DNA of 64,000 nucleotides from contig NZ_NSKD01000002.1 of the NCBI RefSeq assembly GCF_002286965.1, forward strand, positions 248,001 to 312,000, read 5' to 3'. The notes under the pieces were generated by a model, which worked only from the letters and a program-made list of their open reading frames with translations, was not told where the DNA came from and did no database searches. The translations under genes were made by a program, and so were the position numbers. This document shows, one piece after another, positions 7,841 through 17,595 of this stretch (position 1 is its first letter; the number at the start of each line of letters is the position of its first letter). The stretch comes from Halovibrio salipaludis (GTDB lineage: Bacteria; Pseudomonadota; Gammaproteobacteria; Pseudomonadales; Oleiphilaceae).

Positions 7841-9127
7841 ATGAATGACAAGAACAAGGAAACGGTCAGTCCGACCCTGGATCGCCAGCGTGAGATCTAT
7901 CTCAACGGACTCAGTGGTGACCGCCCGATGGTCCCCGTGGATTACGATGAGCTCGAGGTGCGCGCCGAGCGGGCGCTTGCGCCGGAGGCGTTTGCCTACA
8001 TCGCGGGTGGCGCCGGGCATGAGCACACCATGGACAGCAACCGTGAGGCATTCGGCCAGCGTCGCATCCTGCCGCGCATGCTCAACGATGTCTCCGAACG
8101 TGATACCAGCGTAACGCTTTTCGGAAGGCGCCTGCCCAGCCCCTTCCTGTTGAGCCCCATAGGCGTTCTGGAAATGGTGGATCCGGACGGTGATGCAACC
8201 GTGGGTCGTGCGGCGGCTTCGGAAGGCGTGCCCATGATCTTCTCGAACCAGGCTTCCCAGCCCATGGAGCATGTTGCCGGCGCCATGGGCGACGGCCCGC
8301 GCTGGTTCCAGCTCTACTGGAGCAAGTCCGACGACCTTGTGAAAAGTCTGGTTACCCGGGCCGAGGAAGCAGGGTGTGAGGCCATTGTGGTGACCCTGGA
8401 TACCACCATGCTGGGCTGGCGCACCCGTGACCTGGACCTGGCCTATCTGCCGTTCCTGCGCGGTAAGGGCATTGCCCAGTACACCAGTGACCCGGTCTTC
8501 CTGAAGCGCCTCGAACAGGCAATCCAGGAGGGGGGGGACGATGCCCCCAAACCCAGGGTGACCATGGAAACGCTGAAAGTCCTCCGGGAAGTGGCCCAGT
8601 CCTGGCCCGGAAGTACCCTGGAGGGACTTCGCTCCGGCAAGGCGAGGGCGGCGGTCCAGGAGTTCATCAACACCTACTCACGGCCCTCGCTGACCTGGGA
8701 CGATCTCGCCATGCTGCGCGAGCATACCCGTCTTCCCATTCTGCTCAAGGGCATCCTGCACCCTGAGGATGCCCGTATGGCGGTGGATTACGGCATGGAT
8801 GGCGTCATTGTCTCGAACCACGGGGGGCGCCAGGTGGACGGTGCTGTATCAAGCTTCGAGATGCTGCCCCGCGTGGTGGAGGCGGTGCAGGGCCGCGTGC
8901 CGGTGATTCTGGACAGCGGCATCCGCGGTGGTGCGGATGTATTCAAGGCGCTGGCGCTGGGAGCCACTGCGGTGGGGCTGGGTCGCCCCTGGGTCTATGG
9001 CCTGGCACTCAACGGTGAGGACGGCGTGCGTGAGGTACTGCGCAACCTGAAAACGGACTTTGAGCTGACCATGGGACTTGCGGGCTGTTCCTCCACAGGG
9101 GAGATTTCACCGGAACGGTTGGTCTGA
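7841..9127 (+). CDS. FMN-dependent alpha-hydroxy acid oxidase (lactate 2-monooxygenase-like)
   Basis: The 428-residue protein is an FMN TIM-barrel enzyme of the L-lactate oxidase family. It shows the N-terminal lead ALAPEAFAYIAGGAGHE, the PFLLSPIGVLEM substrate-site segment, the FQLYW strand, the ILLKGILHPEDA lysine strand, the active-site [11 protein letters not shown] with catalytic His/Arg, and DSGIRGGADVFKAL binding the FMN phosphate. An insertion of about 50 residues (TSDPVFLKRLEQAIQEGGDD...) in the middle is typical of the lactate 2-monooxygenase-like branch, which oxidises lactate to acetate, CO2 and water, as opposed to the quinone-linked LldD also present here. The exact substrate is unproven. 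Confidence 0.82.
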   Translation: MNDKNKETVSPTLDRQREIYLNGLSGDRPMVPVDYDELEVRAERALAPEAFAYIAGGAGHEHTMDSNREAFGQRRILPRMLNDVSERDTSVTLFGRRLPSPFLLSPIGVLEMVDPDGDATVGRAAASEGVPMIFSNQASQPMEHVAGAMGDGPRWFQLYWSKSDDLVKSLVTRAEEAGCEAIVVTLDTTMLGWRTRDLDLAYLPFLRGKGIAQYTSDPVFLKRLEQAIQEGGDDAPKPRVTMETLKVLREVAQSWPGSTLEGLRSGKARAAVQEFINTYSRPSLTWDDLAMLREHTRLPILLKGILHPEDARMAVDYGMDGVIVSNHGGRQVDGAVSSFEMLPRVVEAVQGRVPVILDSGIRGGADVFKALALGATAVGLGRPWVYGLALNGEDGVREVLRNLKTDFELTMGLAGCSSTGEISPERLV

Positions 9128-9237
9128 GCCGGCCGGGGTGTTCGAAAAGAAGGGGGAAGTTGCCGCACGAGTGCTGTTGCCGTCTTCCGGTTTAGGTTTC
9201 ACAATTCAGCTCTACGGATCCTTTTTGGGAGAAACGG

Positions 9238-9819
9238 ATGATGATCAGGCCTCTGAACACTTTCTGCGCAGCCATTGTGCTGCTTCTGGTGGCTCTGCCG
9301 GCAATGGCGCAGCCACTTTCTGATGATCGCATTGAGCGCTTTCTTGCAAGCCTCGAGGATCTGGAGAGCCTGGGCGAGCAGGTTGAGAACACGGACATGT
9401 TCGGGGACATGGGCCAGGAGATCCAGGAACAGGCCATGCGCAAGGGCGAATTCCGGCCCATGCGCATGATGGTAGAGAAGATGCGTGACCATGAGATGCA
9501 CGATGAGTTCGCGGCCGCGGTCTCCGATCACGGGTTCCAGCGCCCCGAAGACTGGGCGGATACAGGCGACCGCATTATGCGCGCCATGGCGGCAATGGAG
9601 CTGAAAAAGCACAATCGTGGCGACATGCAGGCGGAAATGGGCGCCATGATGGAGCAGATGGAGAACAACCCCAATATCTCCGAGCAGCAGCGCAAGCGCA
9701 TGCGCCAGCAGATGGAGCAGGCCATGGCAGGGATGAAGGCGATGGCCGATGCGCCCGAGGAGGACATTGAGGCCGTCCGGCCCTACCGTGACCGGATCCG
9801 TGGCGCGATGAACGACTGA
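9238..9819 (+). CDS. Hypothetical helix-rich periplasmic protein
   Basis: The 193-residue protein begins with a clear Sec signal peptide (TFCAAIVLLLVALPAMAQP, cleavage after AMA near residue 25). The mature part is almost wholly charged, methionine-rich amphipathic helix (MRKGEFRPMRMMVEKMRDHEMHD and later QQRKRMRQQMEQAMAGMKAM), with no cysteines and no recognised motif. A GGGAG lies seven bases before ATG 9238. It is followed after 24 bp by the uvrY-like gene. It could be a periplasmic chaperone-like or metal-binding protein; no function is assigned. Confidence 0.8.
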   Translation: MMIRPLNTFCAAIVLLLVALPAMAQPLSDDRIERFLASLEDLESLGEQVENTDMFGDMGQEIQEQAMRKGEFRPMRMMVEKMRDHEMHDEFAAAVSDHGFQRPEDWADTGDRIMRAMAAMELKKHNRGDMQAEMGAMMEQMENNPNISEQQRKRMRQQMEQAMAGMKAMADAPEEDIEAVRPYRDRIRGAMND

Positions 9820-9843
9820 ATCCAGTCAGCGGGAGGAAACAGC

Positions 9844-10494
9844 GTGATCCGGATTCTGGTTGTGGATGATCATGAGCTCGTGCGTACCGGCATAACACGG
9901 ATGCTGGCGGACGATGAAGAAATCGAGATCATGGGGGAGGCCGACTCTGGTGAAGCAGCCGTGGATCAGGTCCGGCAGGACCCACCGGACGTGGTTCTCA
10001 TGGACCTTCGGATGCCTGGTATAGGCGGGCTGGAAGCTATGCGGCAGATCCACCGGATCAATGATGACGTGCGGGTGATTGCCGTGACCGCCTGTGCTGA
10101 CGATCCCTATCCGACGCGGGTGATGCAGGGTGGCGCGCATGCCTATATCACCAAGGGCGCGGATCTCCAGGAGATGCTGCAGGCGGTACGCCGTGCCTCG
10201 CTCGGTCAGCGTTACATCAGCCCGGAAATCGCCCAGAAGATGGCGCTGGGAAAGGTCAACGGAGGCTCGGAGGAGTTCAGCGCCTTTGACGAACTCTCGG
10301 AGCGTGAGCTCCAGATCGCCACCATGATCGTGCAGGGCCAAAAGGTACAGGTCATCTCCGATAAACTCTGTGTGAGCCCCAAGACTGTGAATACCCACCG
10401 CTACCGGATCTTCGAGAAACTCGGTATCGACAGTGACGTGGAGCTGACCCTGAAAGCGGTGAAATACGGCCTGCTGGATGCCGATGAAGTCTGA
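9844..10494 (+). CDS. uvrY: Response regulator UvrY/GacA (LuxR-type)
   Basis: This 216-residue two-domain regulator has an N-terminal receiver (VVDDHELVR at the acidic pocket, phospho-acceptor D54 in VLMDLRMPG, ITKG lysine near residue 102) and a C-terminal LuxR helix-turn-helix (LSERELQIATMIVQGQKVQVISDKL, then SPKTVNTHRYRIFEKL). It begins at GTG 9844 behind GGGAGGAA. Its end overlaps uvrC by 17 bp, the conserved uvrY-uvrC-pgsA order of gammaproteobacteria. In relatives it is phosphorylated by BarA and drives transcription of small CsrA-sequestering RNAs. Neither BarA nor such RNAs are seen in the window. Confidence 0.93.
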   Translation: MIRILVVDDHELVRTGITRMLADDEEIEIMGEADSGEAAVDQVRQDPPDVVLMDLRMPGIGGLEAMRQIHRINDDVRVIAVTACADDPYPTRVMQGGAHAYITKGADLQEMLQAVRRASLGQRYISPEIAQKMALGKVNGGSEEFSAFDELSERELQIATMIVQGQKVQVISDKLCVSPKTVNTHRYRIFEKLGIDSDVELTLKAVKYGLLDADEV

Positions 10495-12328
10495 AACCGC
10501 CGGGACCTTTGATGCCACGGCCTTTCTCAAGCAGGTGACCGAAAAGCCGGGCGTCTACCAGATGTACGACGCCAATGGCGATATTCTCTACGTCGGCAAG
10601 GCTTCCAACCTGCGCAAGCGCCTGGCCAGCTACTTCCGCAAGCAAGGGCAGGCGATCAAAACCCAATCACTGGTCACCCGGATTGCCGATATCCAGGTCA
10701 CGGTGACCGCCAGCGAGACCGAGGCGCTGCTGCTGGAGCAGAACCTCATCAAATCCCAGCGTCCGCCTTACAACATCCTGCTGCGCGACGACAAGTCCTA
10801 TCCCTACATCTATCTCTCGAACCACAGCGACTATCCGTCGCTCACGTTCCGGCGTGGCAAGAGCAAGCGGGATAAGGGGACCTTTTTCGGTCCCTTTCCC
10901 TCCGGCGGGGCGGTCCGGGAGAGCCTGAACATCCTCCAGAAGGTGTTCCGCATCCGCAACTGCAGCGAAAGCTACTTCCGTAACCGCACGCGCCCCTGCC
11001 TGCAGTACCAGATCAACCGCTGTACCGCGCCCTGCGTGGGCATGATTTCCCCGGAGGAATACCAGCAGGATGTCCGCCGCGCCCGGCTCTTCCTGCAGGG
11101 TAAGAACCCGGAGATCATCCAGGAGCTGATGGACGCCATGGAGCAGGCGTCGACCAGCCTCGATTTTGAACGGGCGGCCCAGTTCCGGGATCAGATCAAT
11201 TACCTGCGCCATGTGCAGGAGCAGCAGGCCATCGAGGGCGGCAGCGCGGAGCTGGACGTGATCGGCCTCAGCCAGGAGGCCGGGGTTGTCTGCGTTGTGG
11301 TGCTGTCCGTGCGCGGTGGGCGGATCGTTGGCACCCAGCATTTCTTCCCCAGGCTTTCCATGGACCAGGAGGAGAGCGAGCTCATCACCGCCTTCATTGG
11401 CCAGTTCTATCTGGGGGAGGACAACCCACGGGAGATTCCCCGCGAGATCATCGTCGCGGAGGAGATTCCGGACCGGGAAGTGCTGGACCAGGCGCTGTCC
11501 AACCAGGCCGGCCGGGATACCCGTGTGCGCCATCGGGTGCGCGATGAGCGCCGGCGATGGCTGCAGATGGCCCGCACCAACGCCGAGGAGACCCTGCGCA
11601 GTCATCTATCGAACAAGGAGACCGTCTACCGGCGGCTGCTGGCGCTGCGGGAGCTGCTGGAAATGGACGAGATTCCGGCCCGCATGGAATGCTTCGACAT
11701 CAGCCACAGCCAGGGCGAGAACACGGTCGCATCCTGCGTGGTTTTTGACGAGAATGGACCCCTGAAGAGTGACTACCGTCTCTATAATATTGAAGGCGAA
11801 ACAGCCGGGGATGACTATGCGGCCATGGGGCAGGTTCTGCGCCGCCGCTACCGCCGTATCAAGGCGGGTGACGGCAAACGGCCGGATCTTGTGTTCATTG
11901 ACGGTGGTCTCGGGCAGCTCAATGTGGCACGCACGGTCTTTGATGAACTGGGCATTGAAGACATTACCCTGATCGGCGTGGCCAAGGGTGAGGCGCGCCG
12001 CGCCGGTATGGAAGAGTTGATCGAGGCGTTGACCGAGAACCGTTTCCGGGTACCGCCGGACTCGCCGGCGCTGCACCTGATCCAGCACATCCGGGACGAG
12101 GCCCATCGGTTCGCAATCACTGGCCACCGGCAGCGACGTGACAAGAAGCGCAGCAGCTCCACGCTGGAGGGAATCCCGGGCGTGGGGCCGCGCCGGCGCC
12201 GGGACCTGATAAACTACTTCGGTGGCCTGCAGGAGCTGCGTAAGGCCAGCGTTGGTGAGATTGCCAAGGTTCGGGGGATCAGTGAGACCCTGGCCGAATC
12301 CATTCACTCAGCACTGCACAACGGGTAG
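10478..12328 (+). CDS. uvrC: UvrABC excinuclease subunit C
   Basis: The 616-residue protein has the complete UvrC architecture: an N-terminal GIY-YIG nuclease (KPGVYQMYD...ILYVGKASNLRKRLASYF), the cysteine cluster RPCLQYQINRCTAPCVG, the UvrB-binding UVR motif (LDFERAAQFRDQINYL), an RNase H-like endonuclease domain (ARMECFDISHSQGENTVASCVVF and DLVFIDGGLGQL), and C-terminal tandem helix-hairpin-helix (LEGIPGVGPRRRRDLINYFGG). It makes both incisions in nucleotide excision repair. It starts within the end of uvrY (ATG 10478, or ATG 10484 two codons later) and is followed three bases later by pgsA. Confidence 0.97.
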   Translation: MPMKSETAGTFDATAFLKQVTEKPGVYQMYDANGDILYVGKASNLRKRLASYFRKQGQAIKTQSLVTRIADIQVTVTASETEALLLEQNLIKSQRPPYNILLRDDKSYPYIYLSNHSDYPSLTFRRGKSKRDKGTFFGPFPSGGAVRESLNILQKVFRIRNCSESYFRNRTRPCLQYQINRCTAPCVGMISPEEYQQDVRRARLFLQGKNPEIIQELMDAMEQASTSLDFERAAQFRDQINYLRHVQEQQAIEGGSAELDVIGLSQEAGVVCVVVLSVRGGRIVGTQHFFPRLSMDQEESELITAFIGQFYLGEDNPREIPREIIVAEEIPDREVLDQALSNQAGRDTRVRHRVRDERRRWLQMARTNAEETLRSHLSNKETVYRRLLALRELLEMDEIPARMECFDISHSQGENTVASCVVFDENGPLKSDYRLYNIEGETAGDDYAAMGQVLRRRYRRIKAGDGKRPDLVFIDGGLGQLNVARTVFDELGIEDITLIGVAKGEARRAGMEELIEALTENRFRVPPDSPALHLIQHIRDEAHRFAITGHRQRRDKKRSSSTLEGIPGVGPRRRRDLINYFGGLQELRKASVGEIAKVRGISETLAESIHSALHNG

Positions 12329-12331
12329 CGC

Positions 12332-12877
12332 ATGAATCTTCCAAACATCCTCACCTTTTCACGGATCGCCATGATCCCGCTGTTCCTGCTGGTCTTCTTC
12401 ATGCCGTTCCAGTGGGCCTACATGGCCAGTGCCGTTATTTTCGCGGTGGCGGCTATAACCGACTGGCTTGACGGTTTCCTGGCCCGGCGCTGGGACCAGT
12501 CAACACCGCTGGGTGCCTTTCTGGATCCGGTGGCGGACAAGCTCATGGTGGCCGGGGCGCTGGCGGTGCTGATCCACGATTACGGCTCCCTGTTCCTGAC
12601 CATTCCTGCCATCGTGATCATTGGCCGTGAGATTGTAATCTCGGCACTGCGCGAATGGATGGCGGAGATGGGCAAGCGCGCCAGTGTGGCCGTGTCGCTC
12701 ATCGGCAAAGTAAAGACGGGCTTTCAGATGGTAGCCATCGTGATGCTGTTGGCCTATCCCCCGGGTGAGCCTGTGGCCATGGCCGGGCTCGTGATGCTGG
12801 CCGTTGCCGCCGCGCTTACGCTCTGGTCCATGTGCGTTTATCTCAAGGCCGCCTGGGAAGAGATCAGCGACACCTGA
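12332..12877 (+). CDS. pgsA: CDP-diacylglycerol-glycerol-3-phosphate 3-phosphatidyltransferase
   Basis: This is a 181-residue inner-membrane enzyme. It carries the CDP-alcohol phosphotransferase motif as DWLDGFLARRWDQSTPLGAFLDPVADK (DGxxAR...GxxxDxxxD), starts with the conserved MNLPNILTFSRI, and has several transmembrane helices. It commits CDP-diacylglycerol to phosphatidylglycerol and cardiolipin. It begins three bases after uvrC in the conserved operon order. Its last 40 bp overlap the convergent diguanylate cyclase gene. Confidence 0.96.
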   Translation: MNLPNILTFSRIAMIPLFLLVFFMPFQWAYMASAVIFAVAAITDWLDGFLARRWDQSTPLGAFLDPVADKLMVAGALAVLIHDYGSLFLTIPAIVIIGREIVISALREWMAEMGKRASVAVSLIGKVKTGFQMVAIVMLLAYPPGEPVAMAGLVMLAVAAALTLWSMCVYLKAAWEEISDT

Positions 12878-14139
12878 TTGCGACCGGAATGCTTGGCATT
12901 ATACAGGATGGTGTCAGCCCGGCTGATGAGCGCTCTCAACCCCTCCATCCCGTCGTATTCGGTGACGCCGATGCTGACCGTCACAGGCATGCCACCGATC
13001 AGGACACACGACTCGGTGGTCTGGCGCAGCGTCTCCGCCACCTGCCGGGCCCCTTCAGACGCTGTTTCCGGCAGGATCACGAAGAACTCCTCACCACCCC
13101 AGCGACCAATGCTATCGGTAGAGCGCAGACGTTCGTTCAGCGCAATCCCGACCTGCAACAGCACCTGATCGCCAACGTCATGACCATGCTGGTCATTCAC
13201 CCATTTGAAGTGATCCAGATCCAGCGCCAGTAGTGACAGAGGCTGCCCCGAGCGGTGAGCGCGGTTGATTTCCTCCTCCAGAATCTGTTCGGTGCGGCGA
13301 CGATTGGGAAGCCCCGTGAGCTGGTCCTCATGGGCCATCTGGTCCAGTTTCTGATGGAGTCGGCGGTTCTCTGTCATATCGCGCGAAAACCCGATGAAGC
13401 CAGTAAAAGTGCCATCCTCACTGAACAACGGAACTTTTTGAGTTTCATAGATACGCAGGGTGCCGTTCTGGCCTGCAATCTCCTCTTCATCGGACTGGGG
13501 CTGGTGAGTGGCTATGACCCGTTCGTCCAGACGCCGGCAGCTGTCGGCGTCGGCACTCGGAAGAATATCCTCATCCCGGTTTCCGATGATGGTCTCGGCC
13601 TTTTGCCCGTAGAGTGACGCCGTATGCTGGTTGAGGTAGACGTAGCGTCTTTCCGGATCCTTGACATAGATGCAGGCGGGCGAGTGGTCCAGTGCCGTTT
13701 CCAGAAGCTTCTGTTTCTCCCTGAGCGCCCTCTCAAGCTGGACCTTCTCTGTGATGTCGGTTGATACACCGGTCATACCACGGATGCTGCCGTCCGCGTT
13801 GAACAGGGGCTGTTTGACCGACCAGTACCAACGCTCCTCGCCAGTGCCGGCGATGACGTTGCGCTCCTCTTTCTCGACGGTGCGTCCGTGGACCAGGACC
13901 TGCGTGTCGTTTTCACTCAGATCCCGAGAGGCGTCCAGACAGAAGAAGGCGCTGTCGTCCTGGCCCAGAATGGCGTGCATAGGCAGGCCAAAAAGTGCCT
14001 GAACCCGCTGGTTGGCGTAGGTGTAGCGCCCGTGGCGGTCTTTCATGAAGATGAAGGAACCGATGCTGTCCACGGTTGCCTTCAGATCCTGCAGCTGCTG
14101 TAGGGCGTCCTTGGTATCCAGCGATTCCCGGGTATCCAT
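12838..14139 (-). CDS. Diguanylate cyclase with two PAS domains
   Basis: The 433-residue cytoplasmic protein has two PAS/PAC modules (about residues 20-130 and 140-260; each ends with a GxxGxSxDITE-type PAC tail) and a C-terminal GGDEF domain. The catalytic GGEEF motif is intact at 348-352, and an RxxD inhibitory site (R339-D342) sits exactly five residues upstream, so it should make cyclic di-GMP with product inhibition. No transmembrane segment is present. PAS ligands such as haem or flavin are not evident. It overlaps pgsA convergently by 40 bp and probably has its own promoter around 14150-14250. Confidence 0.93.
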   Translation of the reverse strand: MDTRESLDTKDALQQLQDLKATVDSIGSFIFMKDRHGRYTYANQRVQALFGLPMHAILGQDDSAFFCLDASRDLSENDTQVLVHGRTVEKEERNVIAGTGEERWYWSVKQPLFNADGSIRGMTGVSTDITEKVQLERALREKQKLLETALDHSPACIYVKDPERRYVYLNQHTASLYGQKAETIIGNRDEDILPSADADSCRRLDERVIATHQPQSDEEEIAGQNGTLRIYETQKVPLFSEDGTFTGFIGFSRDMTENRRLHQKLDQMAHEDQLTGLPNRRRTEQILEEEINRAHRSGQPLSLLALDLDHFKWVNDQHGHDVGDQVLLQVGIALNERLRSTDSIGRWGGEEFFVILPETASEGARQVAETLRQTTESCVLIGGMPVTVSIGVTEYDGMEGLRALISRADTILYNAKHSGRNQVSLISSQAALR

Positions 14140-14355
14140 GCCATCGCGTCCTTTTGAGGATACAGATCATCGAAGAAACACTACTTCAGTTGGCATTATG
14201 ATGCAAAAATGCCGTCAGACGCGGCTGACTCGATGACGGTTGCGGACAGCTGCGACCGCGGCTGTCGCCTGGATCCATGACTATGGTCCCGTGACCGCAT
14301 GGGCTATCCTGCTCATCGGATCCGAGAATGATGGACTGCCGCCAGGAGCAACAGG

Positions 14356-17300
14356 ATGATCCACACCTTTCCCGGCAACCAGCTGGAACACCTTGTTGGC
14401 CCGCTTGCCAGGCTTCTGGCGGTACCGGTGGCCAACCCGCTGCAGCCTGATGTGATCATGGTCCAGCATCCCGGAATGGCGCACTGGCTCAACATGGAGC
14501 TGGCTGCGGAACCCACCCGGCGGGTGGCGATGAACCTGGAATACCCGCTGCCGGTGCGCTACTTCTGGACCCTGATCCGCCGGATCCTGGGCGCCGACCG
14601 CATGCCGGAGGTATCGCCCTATCAGCGTGAGATTCTGGTCTGGCGCCTCTATGCGCTGCTGGCTTCAGAGGCGGTGACCAGGGATCCCGCCTTTACCGAA
14701 CCCACCCGCTACTGGCAACAACAGAGCCCACGCCAGCAGCCTTTGCGCCGCTTCCAGCTGGCCGGGGAACTCGCGGACCTTTACGAGCAGTACCTGATGT
14801 ACCGCCCGGACTGGATCCGGGATTGGGACGCGGGGCAGGCGGATCACTGGCAGGCCCGGCTCTGGCAGGCGCTGGTTGCGGAGATTCCGGATCACCCGCT
14901 ACGACTCATGGATGAGGCCCGGGAGCGCCTGACCGCACCAGCGGACGCGTTACCGGAGCGCCTGTTCATCTTTGGCATTAACAGTCTCGCGCCCCTGTGG
15001 CTGGAATTCATCAGTGAGGTGTCCCGGAAGGCGGGGGTGGATTTCCACATCCTTTACCTCAACCCCTCGGATGAGTACTGGGGGGATGCCGTCAGCGACC
15101 GCCAGGCCGCCCGCCAGCGGGCACGCTGGCTGGATGAGCACGACGATGACAGCGGACTGGTTCTGGATATCGGCAATCCGCTTCTCACCGGCCTGGGCCA
15201 CCAGGGTCAGCAGTTCGTGCGTCTGCTCAGCGAGGTGGCGGACGAGGAAATGCCGTTGTTCACTGAGCCGGACAATGATGACCTTCTGGCCCGACTCCAG
15301 AGTGACGTGCTGCATCTCCGGGATGGCCGTGAAGCCCCCGGTGACCACTGTGACAACAGTATCAGTGTTGTCAGTGCCCACAGTGCGCTGCGTGAGGTCC
15401 AGGCGCTGCATGACTGGCTCCTGCACCGTTTCAATAACGATCCGGAACTTGCGCCACGGGACGTAGTGGTGATGTGCCCCAACGTGGAGCAGTATGCGCC
15501 CTTCGTGGAGGCGGTGTTTGCCGGCCGTGGCGAGGCGTTGTCCGAAAGGGTGCCGCCGTTGCCCAGTTCCATTGCCGACCGCAATCCGGGGGATGCGGAC
15601 CCGGCAGTGGCGGCGTTCATTGAACTGCTGTCACTGCCGGATGCGCGCTTTGAAGTGAGCCGTGTCATCAGCTGGCTCCAGGTGCCGGCCATACAGCAGC
15701 GATTCGGGCTCGATACCGAACAGGTAACCCAGCTCGGCCAGTGGCTCAATGCCGCTGCGATCCACTGGGGGCTGGATGCCGAACACAAGCAGCAGTGGCT
15801 CGGGGAGGGCGCCGGTGAACGCTACAGCTGGGATCAGGGGCTCGAACGATTACTGATCGGGTTTGCCTGGGGTGATGAGGAAGTGGTGCTGCGGGACCGG
15901 CTGTTGCTGCCCCAGGTGGAAGGCGGCGACGCCGTGGTGCTCGGCCGTCTGATCGCTTTCCTGCGCGCACTCAAGGCGCTGCGGCGGGATATGGCCCGGG
16001 CGCGCACGGTCAGTGACTGGCAGACATTCCTGCATGAGCGGCTGCGCCAGGCGCTGTTCAGCACGGAACGAAGCCATGAATGGATCCATGAACAGCTCCG
16101 GGAGGTGATCCGGGAACTGGGGCAGTACGCCAGCCACGCGGCGTTCACGGACCCGGTGCCGCTCACGGTCATCCGTCATGCCCTTGAACAGAATCTGCAG
16201 AGCCCGGCCCGGACGGGTCGCCAGTTCATGACAGGGCAGATCACTGTCTGCTCCATGGTGCCCATGCGTTCCATTCCATTCCGGGTCGTGGCGATCCTGG
16301 GACTGAACGACGGCGAATTCCCGCGCCAGCGCCCACCTCTGGGCTTTGATCTGATGGCCAATGATCGCCCACGCCCGGGGGACCGCTCGCGCCGCGGGGA
16401 TGATCGTTACCTGTTCCTGGAAGCCATACTCTCGGCCCGGGAGCATCTCTATCTGAGCTACCAGGGGCGGGATCTCAATACCAATGCGGAGCGTCAGCCA
16501 TCCCTGGTGCTCACAGAACTGATGAACTATCTGGAAGGCGCCACCGGCTGGCGCCGTGACGCCATCAGGGCGTTGCCGCTGCAGCCGTTCAGCCCGACCA
16601 ACTACCAGGGCCCGGAGCCGAGCTTTGACCCGGGGTGGCTCCGCCTTACCGAGTCCGGGGCGGAACGGGAGCAGGCACAGCGCCTGCCGCCGCCTGACCC
16701 TGAACCCGACCAGCTGACTTTGGAGCAGCTGGTCCGGGCGCTGGAGAACCCGGCCCGTCACCATGCCCAGCAACGCCTCGGCCTCTATCTGGAGGAATCC
16801 GAGCTGCCTGAACTCGAGGATGTGGAGCCCTTTGCGGCTAATCATCTCAGCCGTTATCTGATCCAGGAAGCTCTGATCCACTGCGAGCTTCAGGGTGCCG
16901 ATGAAACCCCGGTGCTGGAGCGCGCGCGTCTTTCCGGGGAGCTTCCGGACCATGCGCCGATGGCCTCGGAACTGGCGGACTGGCGGGAGCAGGCCAGTGG
17001 CTTCGCGCAGGCTCTGGTGGATTCAGGAGCCGCACACGTCCAGACCGCCGCTGTTGAATACAGCATTGATGGCCTGACGCTGGCCGCGGAACTGACTCTG
17101 ACAGCGGATGGCCGTCTGGTTCTGTGGCGCATGGCGAATCCGAAAGGCAAGGATCTGCTGCGGCTCTGGTGCCATCACCTGGTGGCCAACCTTGAGGCGG
17201 AGCGGTCCTCTGTTGGGATTCACCGGGGCAGGGACGGCGCCCTCCGCATGATGCAGCTGGACCCCATGGGGCGAGGGGAGGCGGAATCCCAGCTGACCGC

Positions 17301-17595
17301 GCTGGTGGAAGCCTGGCGGGAGAGCCTGTGTGAGCCCTCGCGCCTGCACGCCGACCTGATGCGTGAGCTGGCCACCATGGACGCTGATGCGGATGGGACG
17401 AAACGGCTCCGGGCGCTGCGTAAGGCCTGGCTGGGCGACAGCTGGAACGGCTTCCCCGGGGTCAGGGATGATGCCTATGTCGGATGGTTCTTTGATGAAG
17501 ACACTGATGCGGAATCCCTTCTGGCCGCTATCGACCGCCGGTACGGGCCGTTGATGGCCGCCGTGACGATCACCGACACCACGGAGGCGGTGTGA
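14356..17595 (+). CDS. recC: Exodeoxyribonuclease V subunit gamma (RecC)
   Basis: The 1079-residue protein starts MIHTFPGNQLEHLVGPLA, the conserved RecC opening, and retains MVQHPGMAHWLNMELA, RLFIFGINSLAPLWLEFI, VSAHSALREVQALHDWL and SMVPMRSIPFRVVAILGLNDGEFPRQ. RecC is the Chi-recognising scaffold of RecBCD. It is a helicase relative without catalytic motifs. CAGGAG precedes ATG 14356. The stop overlaps the recB start. Order recC-recB-recD with overlapping ends indicates one operon and stoichiometric translation. Confidence 0.96.
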   Translation: MIHTFPGNQLEHLVGPLARLLAVPVANPLQPDVIMVQHPGMAHWLNMELAAEPTRRVAMNLEYPLPVRYFWTLIRRILGADRMPEVSPYQREILVWRLYALLASEAVTRDPAFTEPTRYWQQQSPRQQPLRRFQLAGELADLYEQYLMYRPDWIRDWDAGQADHWQARLWQALVAEIPDHPLRLMDEARERLTAPADALPERLFIFGINSLAPLWLEFISEVSRKAGVDFHILYLNPSDEYWGDAVSDRQAARQRARWLDEHDDDSGLVLDIGNPLLTGLGHQGQQFVRLLSEVADEEMPLFTEPDNDDLLARLQSDVLHLRDGREAPGDHCDNSISVVSAHSALREVQALHDWLLHRFNNDPELAPRDVVVMCPNVEQYAPFVEAVFAGRGEALSERVPPLPSSIADRNPGDADPAVAAFIELLSLPDARFEVSRVISWLQVPAIQQRFGLDTEQVTQLGQWLNAAAIHWGLDAEHKQQWLGEGAGERYSWDQGLERLLIGFAWGDEEVVLRDRLLLPQVEGGDAVVLGRLIAFLRALKALRRDMARARTVSDWQTFLHERLRQALFSTERSHEWIHEQLREVIRELGQYASHAAFTDPVPLTVIRHALEQNLQSPARTGRQFMTGQITVCSMVPMRSIPFRVVAILGLNDGEFPRQRPPLGFDLMANDRPRPGDRSRRGDDRYLFLEAILSAREHLYLSYQGRDLNTNAERQPSLVLTELMNYLEGATGWRRDAIRALPLQPFSPTNYQGPEPSFDPGWLRLTESGAEREQAQRLPPPDPEPDQLTLEQLVRALENPARHHAQQRLGLYLEESELPELEDVEPFAANHLSRYLIQEALIHCELQGADETPVLERARLSGELPDHAPMASELADWREQASGFAQALVDSGAAHVQTAAVEYSIDGLTLAAELTLTADGRLVLWRMANPKGKDLLRLWCHHLVANLEAERSSVGIHRGRDGALRMMQLDPMGRGEAESQLTALVEAWRESLCEPSRLHADLMRELATMDADADGTKRLRALRKAWLGDSWNGFPGVRDDAYVGWFFDEDTDAESLLAAIDRRYGPLMAAVTITDTTEAV

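Noticed and set aside
15850-16953. 367-codon minus-strand frame
   Set aside because: Shadow of recC; composition follows the third-position bias of the opposite strand.
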